This document shows, piece by piece, positions 10,761-20,814 of a stretch of DNA of 64,000 nucleotides. Within the stretch, counting starts at the first letter, position 1; every line of letters begins with the position of its first letter. This DNA comes from Saccharophagus degradans 2-40 (GTDB taxonomy: Bacteria > Pseudomonadota > Gammaproteobacteria > Pseudomonadales > Cellvibrionaceae). The notes under the pieces were generated by a model. The model had not been told where the DNA came from. It was given only the letters and a program-made list of their open reading frames with translations, and did no database searches. Both the position numbers and the translations under genes were made by a program. The stretch spans positions 1 through 64,000 of the forward strand of contig NC_007912.1 of the NCBI RefSeq assembly GCF_000013665.1, in the 5' to 3' direction.

Positions 10761-12200
10761 TTAACGCAGCAATAATTGAATATGGAACGTGCTGCCTACA
10801 TTCTCATCGGACGTAACAGCCATTTGCCCGTGATGGTGCTCGGTAATAATAAAATAAGAAAACGACAAACGATTTTCTAAGTCACAACCATTCGAGATAG
10901 CTTCGTTCTGGTAGAAGGGCTCGAATATGGTCATTTGCTCGTCGCTTGTTAAGCCACGGCCATTGTGTTGAATTTTTATCCACATGGAATCGTAGAATTC
11001 ACTTACCGAAATATTGATGCTCGGCTTTTCGCTCTTCTTGGGTGATTTAACCAACGAGTAACAGGCGTGGCGCAGCAAACTTAAAAATACCTGTTGCAGT
11101 TCTGAAATATGGCAAGGTACTTGGGGTAGGTCACTAGCGTAATTGCGTTCTATTTGAATATCTTTAAACTTCAGGCCATCGGTATCGGAGAACATAGAGC
11201 CTGCAATTAATACCGAGTGATCAATAATATTAGGTATAGAAGTAAGCTGCTTCTCTTGGCTTTCGCTGTTCGAGAATTCAAGCAGGTGGCTAATAATGGC
11301 CGACGCTTGACGGCTGTTTTCTTTAGCGTCGTCTAACCAGCGCGTAAGTGTGCGCGGGCTAATTTCTTCGCCACTAATATTTTCACGCAACTCGTGAATA
11401 TCGCGCACAATGGCACGCAACGGTATATTAATGTCGTGCGCCATGGCGGCTGCAAGTTCACCCATTGCAGAAAACTTATCGCGTTGAATTAGCAAATTCT
11501 CGGCTTTGCTCTGTTGGGTTACATCGTCGACCAGTACCACAAGGCCTGTTTCGCGATGGCCTTTAAGGGCATAAATAGTAATATCGAAATAATACTGGCC
11601 GCGTTGGCTGTGTTTGATGGTGACGGTTTCACCTTTTTCTAACACCTCGTTAATTTGATCGGGTGTAAGGGTAATGGTGGGGTAAGCGTCCCAAAGGTAT
11701 TTGCCTACAACTTTATCTGCTGGTATACCGGTGGACTTTTCTGCCCAGTTGTTCCACTGGGTTACACCCAGGTCTTTATTCAGTCCAATAAGCATTAGCG
11801 GCATAGAGTCTAAAATGCTTTTGGTGTAAGCCTCAGACGATTGTAAAAGCGCAGTGGTTTCTTTGTGCTGGCTTATTTCGCCTTCTAGCATTTGGTTGGC
11901 GCGTTGCAATAGGCGGTTAGATTCGTCTAAGGTTGCTGTACGCTCTATTACACGCTGCTCTAAATCGTCGCGTATTAATTTAAGTTCTTTGTTAGCTTTG
12001 TGGGCGCGGCGTACGCTAAAGAACAAAAATATAGCGGTAATTAACAATAATAAAATTAAAACGCTGCTCGAAAAGTTGGCAATGTGTTGCCACTTAGTAG
12101 AGCCATCGGGGTTTTTAAAATAATGCATAAACCCCGCATGCGCTTGGCAAGCGTAGGTAAATAAAAATAACTGGCTTGCTATAAACAAATACTTCTTCAT
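10761..12200 (-). CDS. PAS-containing histidine kinase-like protein with degenerate ATPase domain
   Basis: The 479-residue protein has a signal peptide or first hydrophobic segment (1-22), a membrane segment (about 44-63), a coiled coil (70-118), a PAS domain (about 120-235), and a HisKA domain with phosphoacceptor His255 in AMAHDINIPL. The C-terminal GHKL domain keeps the F box (IFEPFY, 425-430) but has lost key ATP-site residues: the N-box Asn is His378 (LLRHACYSL), the G1 Asp is His412 (HNGRG), and the G2 glycine motif is replaced by CDLENRLS near 439-446. I infer a pseudokinase that may need a partner for phosphorylation. No response regulator is adjacent. It lies last in a leftward set after plsC and a small membrane protein. 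Confidence 0.85.
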   Translation of the reverse strand: MKKYLFIASQLFLFTYACQAHAGFMHYFKNPDGSTKWQHIANFSSSVLILLLLITAIFLFFSVRRAHKANKELKLIRDDLEQRVIERTATLDESNRLLQRANQMLEGEISQHKETTALLQSSEAYTKSILDSMPLMLIGLNKDLGVTQWNNWAEKSTGIPADKVVGKYLWDAYPTITLTPDQINEVLEKGETVTIKHSQRGQYYFDITIYALKGHRETGLVVLVDDVTQQSKAENLLIQRDKFSAMGELAAAMAHDINIPLRAIVRDIHELRENISGEEISPRTLTRWLDDAKENSRQASAIISHLLEFSNSESQEKQLTSIPNIIDHSVLIAGSMFSDTDGLKFKDIQIERNYASDLPQVPCHISELQQVFLSLLRHACYSLVKSPKKSEKPSINISVSEFYDSMWIKIQHNGRGLTSDEQMTIFEPFYQNEAISNGCDLENRLSFSYFIITEHHHGQMAVTSDENVGSTFHIQLLLR

Positions 12201-12252
12201 AAATTTTTTACATCTTGTATGCAGTAAAAATAGGAGCTAACGCCTAGGTGGA

Positions 12253-12669
12253 TTAATTATCGTCTAGATCATCCGTATCTACTTGGCCCGATAAGCGCCT
12301 GCGCACATGGGACCAAGACATGCCTAATGCCAAAATAGCAGCCAGCACTATTAGTATTAACCAAGTAATGACCGATATATTTTCAAGCGATAGCCAGCCT
12401 AAATCTATAAATAGCCATATAAGGCACCCAAACAAGGCGCCGGTTAAGCCAAGGCCAATGGGGCCGAGTGAACGAAGTGTTGCGCGCACATAAACTACCC
12501 AGCCTATGGTAAGTACTATGCCGCACAGTGCCACGGCGGCTGTAATAGATGGAAATAAATTACCGAACCAATGTGCGTAGGAATAGCCGGTAGGGTTATA
12601 GGTGGCTAACACCAATACCAAGGCGAATAAGAAGCGTAACCCGAAGCCACTCCAAGTAAATTTTTGCAT
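12253..12669 (-). CDS. Small four-helix membrane protein (DUF6524-like)
   Basis: This 138-residue protein has about four membrane segments and a polar acidic tail (DTDDLDDN). The opening FTWSGFGLRFLFALVLVLATYNPTGYS reminds me of the DUF6524 family, but I could not verify that. No function is known. It starts two bases after the stop of the upstream plsC gene, so the two are almost certainly co-transcribed and perhaps translationally coupled. Confidence 0.65.
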   Translation of the reverse strand: MQKFTWSGFGLRFLFALVLVLATYNPTGYSYAHWFGNLFPSITAAVALCGIVLTIGWVVYVRATLRSLGPIGLGLTGALFGCLIWLFIDLGWLSLENISVITWLILIVLAAILALGMSWSHVRRRLSGQVDTDDLDDN

Positions 12670-12671
12670 AG

Positions 12672-13394
12672 TTAAGCCTGCTTTAACGGTAAGGTTTCCA
12701 TGGTGGATTCAATCCAGTTTTCCACTTCGTCTATTACTTGTTTACTGGTTTTGCCGGCAGTAGAAATAGGTTGGCCTATGTGAATATCTATCATGCCGGC
12801 TATTTTGCCTTTTTTGCGGGCTGGCCAACAGGTGCCAGCATTGTGCGCAACCGGAATCACATCGGCGCCGCAGGCCACCGCAATATCTGCACCACTGCGC
12901 GCATATTTCTTGCGCTCGCCCGGTGCCAAGCGTGTACCTTCAGGAAAAATAATTAAGTTATAGCCGTCTTCTATGCGCTTTAAGCCACCGGCTTTTACTT
13001 GCTTGAGTGCCTCGCGCGGGTTGCTTCTATCTATAGGTATTGGGTTCAAACCCAATAAACCCCAACCAAAAAAAGGTATTTTTACTAGCTCCTTTTTTAA
13101 TATGGTTGAAGACGGCCAAAAAATTGTTTGCAGAAAAAACGTTTCCCATGCGCTTTGGTGTTTAGACATAACCACTACAGGCGATTGGAGGTTTTTTATA
13201 TTCTCTGCACCCACTAGTTTGTGGTTTATATTGCAGCTAATTTTTAGCCACCAAATAATAAAGTTTGTCCAAGTGGATATAATTTTGTGCCTTGCACGCG
13301 TAGGTAACACATAAAGCGTTAACGAAAGTGTGCCGTAAAATATAACGCTAAGCGCATAAACAATTGTGAAAACAGTATTGCGAACAGAAGACAA
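12672..13394 (-). CDS. plsC: 1-acyl-sn-glycerol-3-phosphate acyltransferase
   Basis: PlsC-type enzymes move an acyl chain onto lysophosphatidic acid to make phosphatidic acid at the inner membrane. The 240-residue protein has an N-terminal hydrophobic segment and the catalytic motif KHQSAWETFF near residue 77, an HX4E variant of the usual HX4D. The substrate motif FPEGTR lies near 150. A homologue sits in the same place, near glyS and gyrB, in Pseudomonas. It is downstream of glyS on the same strand with a 113-base gap. Confidence 0.9.
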   Translation of the reverse strand: MSSVRNTVFTIVYALSVIFYGTLSLTLYVLPTRARHKIISTWTNFIIWWLKISCNINHKLVGAENIKNLQSPVVVMSKHQSAWETFFLQTIFWPSSTILKKELVKIPFFGWGLLGLNPIPIDRSNPREALKQVKAGGLKRIEDGYNLIIFPEGTRLAPGERKKYARSGADIAVACGADVIPVAHNAGTCWPARKKGKIAGMIDIHIGQPISTAGKTSKQVIDEVENWIESTMETLPLKQA

Positions 13395-13507
13395 AATAAT
13401 GCAATCCTTTATACAACCACAGCTAAATGGGAAGCGTACTTGCTGCTACTAAAAATCAATCAATAAAATAAGTGGCAAGCCACAGGGCCTACCACTGTAT
13501 TTACTAA

Positions 13508-15580
13508 TTACGCTTTAACCGCTAACAAAGAAATATCTGCTACGTGTAAAAACAGTTCACGCAGTTTGCTTAGCAGCGCTAAGCGGTTATTTCTTACGGC
13601 TAGGTCGTCGGTCATCACCATTACATCGTCAAAAAAGCTATCTACTGCTTCGCGCAAGCCTGCCAATGTTGTTAGGGCTTGCTCGTAGTTGCGCTCGGCT
13701 AACAGCGGGGTAACCGCAGTTTGCATTTTTTGCACTTGCTTGGCCAAGGCAATTTCGGCGGCTTCGGTAAGTAATGCTGCATCTACTTCACCGGCTACTT
13801 CAGCATCGTTTTTGGCCAAAATATTCGACACACGCTTGTTGGCCGAAGCCAGTGCAGCAGCTTGCGGCAATGAGTAGAAGCTATTAACAGCGTAAACACG
13901 ATTGTTAATATCTAACGGCGTAGAAAGCTGTTTTGCACTTACTGCTTGGAATACTTCAGAAGGAATATTGGCTTCTTCGTACCAAGCTTTGAAGCGCTCA
14001 AGCATGTATGCCAATACATCTTCTACTACTGAGTCTGCTTTAGGCAGGTCGCTAAATTGGCCGGCGGCTTGAGTAATTAAATCACGTAAGTCCAGCTCGT
14101 AACCCTTTTCTACCAGCAAGCGCAACGCACCCAGAGATGCACGGCGCAGGGCGAAAGGATCTTTGGAGCCTGTAGGCGTTTGGCCAATGCCGAAAATACC
14201 GGTAATGGTATCTAACCTGTCTGCTAAGGCTACAATGGTGCCTTCGTCGCTAGCTGGCAGAGTATCGCCCGCAAATTTAGGCATATATTGTTCAACAATT
14301 GCCTGCGCAACAGTTTCGTTTTCGCCGTCGTTCAGTGCGTAACTGTAACCTGCAATGCCCTGCATCTCTGGGAACTCGTACACCATATTGCTTACAAGGT
14401 CAGATTTACACAGTTGCGCAGCACGCACCGCATTGCTTGCATCAATAGATAACTTGTCGGCGATATGCTGCGATAAACCGGTAATGCGTTGAGTTTTGTC
14501 GTAAATGGTACCTAACTTCGCTTGGAACACTACCGACTTAAGCTTTTCGCGACGAGCTTCTAAGCTGCTTTTCTTATCGGTTTCAAAAAAGAAGGCGGCG
14601 TCGGCTAAGCGCGGGCGAATAACGCGCTCGTTGCCGTCAATAACCTGCGCAGGGTCGGTACTTTCAATATTGGATACAGTAATAAAGTAAGGCAACAATG
14701 CGCCTTTGCTATCTACTACGTGGAAGTACTTTTGGTGCTCTTTCATTGAAGAAATAAGTGCTTCGGCGGGTACCGATAAAAACGATTCGTCAAAACGACC
14801 ACCAAGTGCAACCGGCCATTCAACCAATGCGCTTACTTCGTCTAATAGGTCGTCGCTAATTACCGCTTCGCCCCCTAGGCTTTTAGCTTGCTCGGCAACT
14901 TGTTTGGCGATGGTTGCGCGGCGGTCTTCAAAGCTGGCCACTACCTTACCTTGCTCTAACAAAGTGCTGGCGTAGCTTTGTGCATTTTGAATAGTAATGT
15001 CGGTGTTGGCGTGAAAGCGATGGCCGCGGGTAACGTTGCCTGTTGCTTTACCTAGCAAGGTTGCAGGTAAAACATCGTCGTTTAGCAACATAATAGCCCA
15101 GTGCACAGGGCGAACAAATTCCGCTCGGCTGGCGCCCCAGCGCATGCGCTTGCTAATGGGCAAGGCCGCTAGGGATGCATTAACAATACCTTCTAGTAAG
15201 TCGGCTGCAGCTTCACCACCAGCTTTAGCATTTACTACCAACTTATCCGCTTTTCCGTCATTTTCGGTAGCAAGTTCGCTAACTTCGACGCCGTTTTTCT
15301 TGGCAAAGGCTTCGGCAGCTTTGGTGGGGGCGCCATCTTTAAAGGCTATAGCGGCGGGTGGGCCCCAAACTTTTAAATCTTCTACTGGTGTGCTTTGCGC
15401 TAAATCTTTTACCCATACAGCCAAGCGGCGAGGGGTAGCGTAGCTTTCTACTGCGCTATAGCTTAGTTTGGCGCTATCTAAACCGTTGCAAATACCTTGG
15501 GTAAACGCGTTAGATAAGGTTTTTAATGCCGTAGGTGGCAGCTCTTCGGTGCCAAGTTCTACTAAAAATTCATAACTCAT
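13508..15580 (-). CDS. glyS: Glycyl-tRNA synthetase beta subunit
   Basis: With GlyQ it forms the alpha2beta2 bacterial glycyl-tRNA synthetase; the beta subunit supplies tRNA recognition. The 690-residue length matches the E. coli subunit (689). The opening [17 protein letters not shown] and the central [17 protein letters not shown] and [13 protein letters not shown] segments are family signatures. Its start overlaps the glyQ stop by four bases, indicating translational coupling and equal subunit supply. Confidence 0.97.
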   Translation of the reverse strand: MSYEFLVELGTEELPPTALKTLSNAFTQGICNGLDSAKLSYSAVESYATPRRLAVWVKDLAQSTPVEDLKVWGPPAAIAFKDGAPTKAAEAFAKKNGVEVSELATENDGKADKLVVNAKAGGEAAADLLEGIVNASLAALPISKRMRWGASRAEFVRPVHWAIMLLNDDVLPATLLGKATGNVTRGHRFHANTDITIQNAQSYASTLLEQGKVVASFEDRRATIAKQVAEQAKSLGGEAVISDDLLDEVSALVEWPVALGGRFDESFLSVPAEALISSMKEHQKYFHVVDSKGALLPYFITVSNIESTDPAQVIDGNERVIRPRLADAAFFFETDKKSSLEARREKLKSVVFQAKLGTIYDKTQRITGLSQHIADKLSIDASNAVRAAQLCKSDLVSNMVYEFPEMQGIAGYSYALNDGENETVAQAIVEQYMPKFAGDTLPASDEGTIVALADRLDTITGIFGIGQTPTGSKDPFALRRASLGALRLLVEKGYELDLRDLITQAAGQFSDLPKADSVVEDVLAYMLERFKAWYEEANIPSEVFQAVSAKQLSTPLDINNRVYAVNSFYSLPQAAALASANKRVSNILAKNDAEVAGEVDAALLTEAAEIALAKQVQKMQTAVTPLLAERNYEQALTTLAGLREAVDSFFDDVMVMTDDLAVRNNRLALLSKLRELFLHVADISLLAVKA

Positions 15581-16548
15581 GCTTTTTTCTCCATCTCAGC
15601 TTCCACTCGGGCTATTACTTCGTCGCGCAGTTTTGGGTCTGCTAACGGGAAGCCAAGTTTTAGGCGGGCATCGAAATAAGCTTGGGCAACATCGCGGGCC
15701 AAGGTGCGCACGCGCAAAATAAAGCGCTGGCGCTCGGTAACCGAAATAGCCTGACGCGCATCTAGCAAATTAAAAGCGTGAGAGGCTTTCATAACCATTT
15801 CGTAAGCGGGCAGGGGCAGGCCTTTTTCTATAAGCCGGCGCGATTCGGCTTCGCACACGTCGAAGGTTTGAAATAAAAACTCAACGTTGGCTTCCGAAAA
15901 GTTGAAGTGTGACATTTCTACTTCGTTTTGGTGGAATACATCGCCGTAGGTCACAATGCCGCCGTCTGGGCGCTTGGTCCATACTAGGTCGTAAATAGAG
16001 TTTACGTCCTGCAGGTACATGGCTATACGCTCAAGCCCATAGGTAATTTCGCCGGTAACGGGGTAGCACTCTAAACCGCCAACCTGTTGGAAGTAAGTAA
16101 ACTGGGTAACTTCCATACCGTTAAGCCACACTTCCCAGCCCAAGCCCCAGGCGCCAAGCGTTGGCGATTCCCAGTTATCTTCCACAAAGCGAATATCGTG
16201 AATATTGGTATCTAGGCCCAAGTGTGCCAACGAACCCAAGTAAAGCTCTTGGATATTATCGGGCGAGGGTTTTAACGCAACTTGGAATTGGTAGTAGTGC
16301 TGCAACCGGTTTGGGTTTTCGCCGTAGCGGCCATCGGTAGGGCGACGGCAGGGCTGTACATAGGCAGTGTTCCAAGTTTCTGGGCCTATGGCGCGCAGGA
16401 AAGTAGCGGGGTGAAATGTACCTGCGCCTACTTCCATATCTAAGGGTTGTAGAACAACACAGCCTTGTTTAGCCCAGTACTCTTGCAGGGCCAGAATCAA
16501 ACCTTGAAAGGTTGATACATCCGGTTTTGACACGTTAAATACTCCCAA
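15577..16548 (-). CDS. glyQ: Glycyl-tRNA synthetase alpha subunit
   Basis: GlyQ carries the class II catalytic core that forms glycyl-adenylate. The 323-residue protein has the hallmark segments [17 protein letters not shown], a [13 protein letters not shown] motif, and [18 protein letters not shown]. It is first in the leftward glyQ-glyS operon, and its promoter must lie in the 297-base gap shared with the divergent acyltransferase gene at 16846. Confidence 0.97.
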   Translation of the reverse strand: MGVFNVSKPDVSTFQGLILALQEYWAKQGCVVLQPLDMEVGAGTFHPATFLRAIGPETWNTAYVQPCRRPTDGRYGENPNRLQHYYQFQVALKPSPDNIQELYLGSLAHLGLDTNIHDIRFVEDNWESPTLGAWGLGWEVWLNGMEVTQFTYFQQVGGLECYPVTGEITYGLERIAMYLQDVNSIYDLVWTKRPDGGIVTYGDVFHQNEVEMSHFNFSEANVEFLFQTFDVCEAESRRLIEKGLPLPAYEMVMKASHAFNLLDARQAISVTERQRFILRVRTLARDVAQAYFDARLKLGFPLADPKLRDEVIARVEAEMEKKA

Positions 16549-16845
16549 TCGGGTAAATTTTTGTCTTTAACAAGCGCGAAGTAACAGCGCGAAGACTTAA
16601 AGTGGGCACAGCCCTCAGAAAACCCGCGATTATAGCCTTTCAAGGCCTACTTCTACTATCCTCAATTCAATATAAGTAGTAAGTACTAACTACCTAGTTG
16701 TTGTTAACTGTGGCTTAGCCAATACTGAAAAAAGCCCTATGTGATGGCTCGCAAACCATGTTTTTTAAGTTTTTAAAATGAATAACGGTTTAAGCGGCGG
16801 GGGATAGCTGGCAAAATTGCGCAAATTTAATGTAACGCACAACTA

Positions 16846-17733
16846 ATGACCCAGCTAAAAACCAAGCTTGTTGAAGCCACCGTAGCAGTATTAGGCAGCT
16901 TACCCCTTAGCGTTGCGCGCGGTATGGGGGCGGGCTTTGCGAAATTGTGCCTATTATTTAACGATCGCAATTCACGAGTAACGGCGCGCAATATTGCGTT
17001 GTGTTTTCCGCAATTAAGTAAGCAAGAGCAACGCGCCTTAGTGCGAGCAAGTATGTTGCAAACTGGCCGTTTGGCGTTCGAGATATTTTCTGTGTGGCGC
17101 TCCAACGAGCAGTGGCGCAATAAGCGCACGCTAGCCGTTTACGGCTTAGACAAGCTGCACGCCGCGTTGGATGAAGGCAAAGGCGTGATTGTTTTGGCGC
17201 CCCATATTGGCAACTGGGAAGTATTGGGTGCGTCGTTGCCAAGCATCGCGCCCGCGACTTGTATGTACCAACCGCCTAAACAGACATATTTAGAGCGCGT
17301 TATTGTTCGCAGTCGTGAAAATACCGGTATGACCCTAGTGCCCACCAACGCAAAAGGGGTAGCCAAGCTGCTAAAAGCGCTTAAAAGCGGCGAAATGGTA
17401 GGTATATTGCCCGATCAATGCCCAGATATGGGCGGCGAGTTCGCAGACTTTTTTGGCCACCCAGCCTATACCATGACGCTACTGCACGGCCTAATTCAAC
17501 GCACACAGTGCAAAGTCGTTACTGGCTTGGCTAAGCGCGTAAACGGTGGGTTTGAAATTCACTACCTAGACCCCGACCCAGCTATCTACGACCCCGACTT
17601 AGCCGCAAGCTTAAACGGCTTAAATAGCTGTGTAGAAACCTGTGTTGACCTGTGCCCAGAGCAATACCAATGGGAATACAAACGCTTTAGAAAAACCCCG
17701 CCCAGTGGGCAGAAGTTTTATAAAAACATCTAA
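16846..17733 (+). CDS. Lipid A biosynthesis lauroyl-type acyltransferase (LpxL/HtrB family)
   Basis: This 295-residue inner-membrane enzyme belongs to the LpxL/LpxM family, which adds secondary acyl chains to Kdo2-lipid A. The catalytic motif APHIGNWEVLG carries an HX4E (about residues 123-128). The downstream LPDQCP segment and the C-terminal YQWEYKRFRKTP are typical of the Pseudomonas HtrB-like protein encoded at the same place beside glyQ. Substrate choice (laurate or other) cannot be read from sequence. Confidence 0.88.
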   Translation: MTQLKTKLVEATVAVLGSLPLSVARGMGAGFAKLCLLFNDRNSRVTARNIALCFPQLSKQEQRALVRASMLQTGRLAFEIFSVWRSNEQWRNKRTLAVYGLDKLHAALDEGKGVIVLAPHIGNWEVLGASLPSIAPATCMYQPPKQTYLERVIVRSRENTGMTLVPTNAKGVAKLLKALKSGEMVGILPDQCPDMGGEFADFFGHPAYTMTLLHGLIQRTQCKVVTGLAKRVNGGFEIHYLDPDPAIYDPDLAASLNGLNSCVETCVDLCPEQYQWEYKRFRKTPPSGQKFYKNI

Positions 17734-17797
17734 TCTAGCGGCTATAATCACCGAAAATAGACTTTTATTTAAGAAAAATTACAAGCAGGGAGCACAT

Positions 17798-18328
17798 ATG
17801 CATATTCTAATTGGTTTAATCACGGCAATTGCAGGATTAGTTTGGGCGTTGCACAGCCTGCAGAACGCAGGTGTAAACCTTAATGGTTTTAACCCTTTCT
17901 ATTGGATGCGCAGGCGCAAATGGGAAAAAAGCTTAGGCACCAAGCCAATACATCGCTTAACAGACCCAATGGAAGCAGCGGCACTACTGGTAACGGCAGT
18001 AGCGTTAAAAGAAGGGGAGTTATCGCGAGATGCTAAGGCCGATTTAATTAATTTGTTTGCTACAGAATTTAGAATAACAACTGATCAAGCAACCGAGTTA
18101 TACGGTGCATCGTGCTATTTGCTAAAAGATGTAATGGATATAGATGCAGAAGTTAAAGCAGTACTCAGCCCAAGCATTGAGCAGTTTCAATCTCATCATA
18201 AAACAAGCTTTTTGAGCATGCTAAATAGCGCCGCAAACTTCGAAGGCCAGCCTAACGCAAATCAAAAAGTACTTATCGAAAAGATTATCGCCCAAATTGA
18301 AGGGCCTGTTGACGGTAAGTCTTGGTAA
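17798..18328 (+). CDS. TerB-like membrane-anchored protein
   Basis: This 176-residue protein starts with a membrane anchor (IGLITAIAGLVWALHSL), then a basic patch (MRRRKWEKS), then an all-alpha domain from about 50 to 170. That domain resembles TerB/DjlA-type domains (PMEAAALLVTAVALKEGELS). Members have been linked to membrane stress, but a function here is guesswork. CAGGGAG lies just upstream of the ATG; an in-frame upstream extension inside the acyltransferase gene is rejected. A GC-rich hairpin follows at 18359-18373. Confidence 0.6.
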   Translation: MHILIGLITAIAGLVWALHSLQNAGVNLNGFNPFYWMRRRKWEKSLGTKPIHRLTDPMEAAALLVTAVALKEGELSRDAKADLINLFATEFRITTDQATELYGASCYLLKDVMDIDAEVKAVLSPSIEQFQSHHKTSFLSMLNSAANFEGQPNANQKVLIEKIIAQIEGPVDGKSW

Positions 18329-18486
18329 CAACCCACTAAGCTCTAATTAAACTCAAGGGTGGGCACCGCCCACTAATCCCGTCCCGCCTAGTAATTTACT
18401 GCGCGCGATAACTGTTGTTTCCATCAAATTTGCTAGATCTAAAACCTCGTGTACGTTAAGGAAAACTAACGCATGAGGGAGGCAAA

Positions 18487-18597
18487 ATGGTCGCTGAATT
18501 GGTGGAGTTACTATCTGTAGTGGAAGGGTTGGACCCGATGTTTGTTATCGCATTTATGTTGTGTTTGCATTTGCTACTAAGTAAACACCGTGGCTGA
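18487..18597 (+). CDS. Possible 36-residue hydrophobic small protein
   Basis: An ATG preceded by a strong AGGGAGG opens a 36-codon frame encoding an acidic N-terminus (MVAELVELLSVVEGLD), then a hydrophobic stretch (MFVIAFMLCLHLLL), then a basic end (SKHRG). This looks like a single-pass small membrane protein. Support is the ribosome binding site and composition only. Confidence 0.35.
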   Translation: MVAELVELLSVVEGLDPMFVIAFMLCLHLLLSKHRG

Positions 18598-18697
18598 GCG
18601 TCAATACAAGCGAACCGGTGAAATTAGTGTTGAATACCGCCATGGTAGGCAGTGCTTAACCCTACGTTGGCGTGGTTTTGAGAGGTGGTTTGGCTGA
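18590..18697 (+). CDS. Possible 35-residue basic small protein
   Basis: A GTG start overlaps the end of the preceding micro-ORF by eight bases and opens a 35-codon frame for a basic, Arg/Trp-rich peptide (MAERQYKRTGEISVEYRHGR, ending RWFG). The overlap suggests translational coupling to the micro-ORF at 18487. No family is recognised, and it may be non-coding. Confidence 0.25.
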   Translation: MAERQYKRTGEISVEYRHGRQCLTLRWRGFERWFG

Positions 18698-18821
18698 TAG
18701 ACGTAGTTGTAGTGACACCTATGTGCTGTAGGTTTATTATCGCGCGTTATTAAATAAAGTAGTGTTGGGCTGCGGCAGTGGTTTAACGACTTATTATTGG
18801 CAATATATATAGAGGTAAAAC

Positions 18822-19310
18822 GTGGAAAAGTTTATTGAAGTAACAATGTACCGTTCGCGCTGGTTACTGGCGCCTATATATTTGGGCTTGAGCTTGGCGG
18901 TACTGGCGTTGGCCATTAAGTTTTTTCAGGAGCTAATACACCTACTTTTGCATGTGATAGACCTTAAAGAAGCCGATATGATTTTGGTGGTGTTGAGTAT
19001 GATCGACATTGCCATGGTAGGCGGGTTGCTAGTTATGGTGATGATGAGTGGCTATGAAAACTTCGTTTCACAGCTAAATATTAGTGAAGATGAAGAAAAG
19101 CTAAGCTGGTTGGGCAAAATGGATTCTTCATCACTTAAAGCCAAAATTGCCGCAAGTATTGTGGCTATTTCGTCTATCCACCTGCTTAAAGTATTTATGG
19201 CGGCGCAAACAATTCCAAACGATAAGTTGCTTTGGTATGTGGTTATACACTTAACTTTTGTAGCGTCCGCGTTTGCTATGGGGTTTTTAGATACTATTAC
19301 TAAAAAATAA
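18822..19310 (+). CDS. UPF0114 (YqhA) family membrane protein
   Basis: This 162-residue protein matches the YqhA/UPF0114 family: [19 protein letters not shown] near the start, [24 protein letters not shown] in the middle, and [19 protein letters not shown] later. About four membrane segments are visible. The role is unknown. GAGGT precedes the ATG. It converges on trkH with only 17 bases between them. Confidence 0.88.
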   Translation: MEKFIEVTMYRSRWLLAPIYLGLSLAVLALAIKFFQELIHLLLHVIDLKEADMILVVLSMIDIAMVGGLLVMVMMSGYENFVSQLNISEDEEKLSWLGKMDSSSLKAKIAASIVAISSIHLLKVFMAAQTIPNDKLLWYVVIHLTFVASAFAMGFLDTITKK

Positions 19311-19327
19311 AAAGGCTTTAAAATCGC

Positions 19328-20776
19328 CTATCTTCGCCAAAACATCGGGGTAAATAACACTAAAAGGGTGAAAACCTCTAAACGCCCCAACAGCATGGCA
19401 AAACACAACACCCACTTGGCGGCAGAGTTTAAGTCGCCATAGTGGGAAGCCACACTGCCCAAGCCCGGGCCTAAGTTGTTCAAGCATGCACCCACAGCCG
19501 TAAATGCGGTTACGAAGTCTAGATCTGTTGCCAATAACACAATGGTCATTGTGAGGTAGGCTATTACGTAAATTGCAAAGAAACCCCAAACCGCCTCTAC
19601 GACTCTGTCTGAAACACTTTTGGTGCCTATTTTTATGGGAATAACCGCGTTCGGGTGGATCAACCGGTGAATTTCGCGCACCCCTTGTTTCATAATGAGC
19701 AGTACCCTCATCATTTTGATGCCCCCACCCGTAGAGCCTGCGCAGCCGCCCATAAAAGCAAACATAAAAATTAAAAAAGGTAAGAAGGTGGGCCACAGAG
19801 AGAAATCCGCAACGCCAAAACCGGTGGTGGTTAGCACCGAGATTAGCTCGAAGCTGCCTTTTATGGCGCTTTCGCTAAGGCCGTAGGTACCTTTGCCAAA
19901 TAGATAGCTCACAGTAATAAACACGCCTAGCAAAATCATGGATGCGTAAAATTTGAATTCGGGGTCTTGCAGGTAATGGCGTATGGTTTGCGCCTGCCAC
20001 GCGTAAAAGTGCAGCGCGAAGTTAACCCCAGAGAGCACCATAAATACCATGCAAATAAGCATAATAAGTGGGCTGTCGAAATAGCCAATGCTTAAATCGT
20101 GGGTGGAAAAGCCACCAATTGCGACGGTGGCAAAAGCGTGGCCTATGGCGTCGAACAAGCTCATACCGGCGGCCCAATAGGCGAATAAGCAGGCGAGGGT
20201 AAGGCTTACATAGATAAAGAACAGCGCCTTGGCGGTTTCGGTGATGCGCGGGGTGAGTTTGCTGTCTTTTACTGGGCCTGGGGTTTCGGCGCGGTACAAC
20301 TGCATACCACCAATACCTAGCATAGGCAGTACCGCCACGGCGATAACAATAATACCTATGCCCCCCAACCACTGCAGTTGCTGGCGGTAGTAGAGAATAG
20401 ATTTAGGTAAAAAGTCTAAGCCGGTAAGTACTGTGGCCCCAGTGGTAGTGAGGCCAGAAAGAGATTCAAACACCGCGTCGACGGCGGTTAGTTGGGTGGC
20501 CTCGGCCAATATAAACGGCAGCGAACCGAATATGCCCAGTACCGACCAAAATAGAGAGGTAATTAAAAAGCCGTCGCGGGTGCGCAAATCCTGTCGCACG
20601 CGGTAGACGGGCAACCACGCCAAGCCGCCGGTACTAAAGGTAATGGCAAAAGCCATAATAAAGCTGAGGTAGGCGCCATCTTTATAAAACAATGAAACAA
20701 ATATGGGCGGCACCATGGTTAAGCTAAATAGCATTAATAGTATGCCAAGTACCTTAGAAATGATGGCGTAGTGCAT
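19328..20776 (-). CDS. trkH: Trk potassium uptake channel subunit TrkH
   Basis: TrkH is the membrane channel of the Trk K+ uptake system, gated by the NAD(H)/ATP-binding TrkA ring. The 482-residue protein shows four repeated pore loops with their selectivity glycines: LTTTGATVLTG, FATVAIGGFSTHD, VLTTTGFGVAD and AVGACLNNLGPGLGS. It is the last gene of the leftward def-fmt-rsmB-trkA-trkH set, 38 bases after trkA. Confidence 0.96.
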   Translation of the reverse strand: MHYAIISKVLGILLMLFSLTMVPPIFVSLFYKDGAYLSFIMAFAITFSTGGLAWLPVYRVRQDLRTRDGFLITSLFWSVLGIFGSLPFILAEATQLTAVDAVFESLSGLTTTGATVLTGLDFLPKSILYYRQQLQWLGGIGIIVIAVAVLPMLGIGGMQLYRAETPGPVKDSKLTPRITETAKALFFIYVSLTLACLFAYWAAGMSLFDAIGHAFATVAIGGFSTHDLSIGYFDSPLIMLICMVFMVLSGVNFALHFYAWQAQTIRHYLQDPEFKFYASMILLGVFITVSYLFGKGTYGLSESAIKGSFELISVLTTTGFGVADFSLWPTFLPFLIFMFAFMGGCAGSTGGGIKMMRVLLIMKQGVREIHRLIHPNAVIPIKIGTKSVSDRVVEAVWGFFAIYVIAYLTMTIVLLATDLDFVTAFTAVGACLNNLGPGLGSVASHYGDLNSAAKWVLCFAMLLGRLEVFTLLVLFTPMFWRR

Positions 20777-20814
20777 GGTTAAGCCCGTGTTTAAAAAGCG
20801 AAGCGCTTATAAAG

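Larger units (their letters stand above)
18329..18821. other. 493-base gap with two micro-ORFs
   Basis: After the TerB-like gene there is a short hairpin (GTGGGC, ACC, GCCCAC at 18359-18373) with no T-run. Two overlapping tiny ORFs follow, listed separately. From 18698 to 18821 I see only the probable promoter region of the YqhA gene. Confidence 0.5.

Noticed and set aside
13472-13483. Small hairpin after glyS
   Set aside because: Only a 4-bp stem with a mixed T/A tail; too weak to call a terminator.
19287-19796. 169-codon minus-strand frame at the trkH 3' end
   Set aside because: It is a shifted-frame shadow of trkH and has no family signature.
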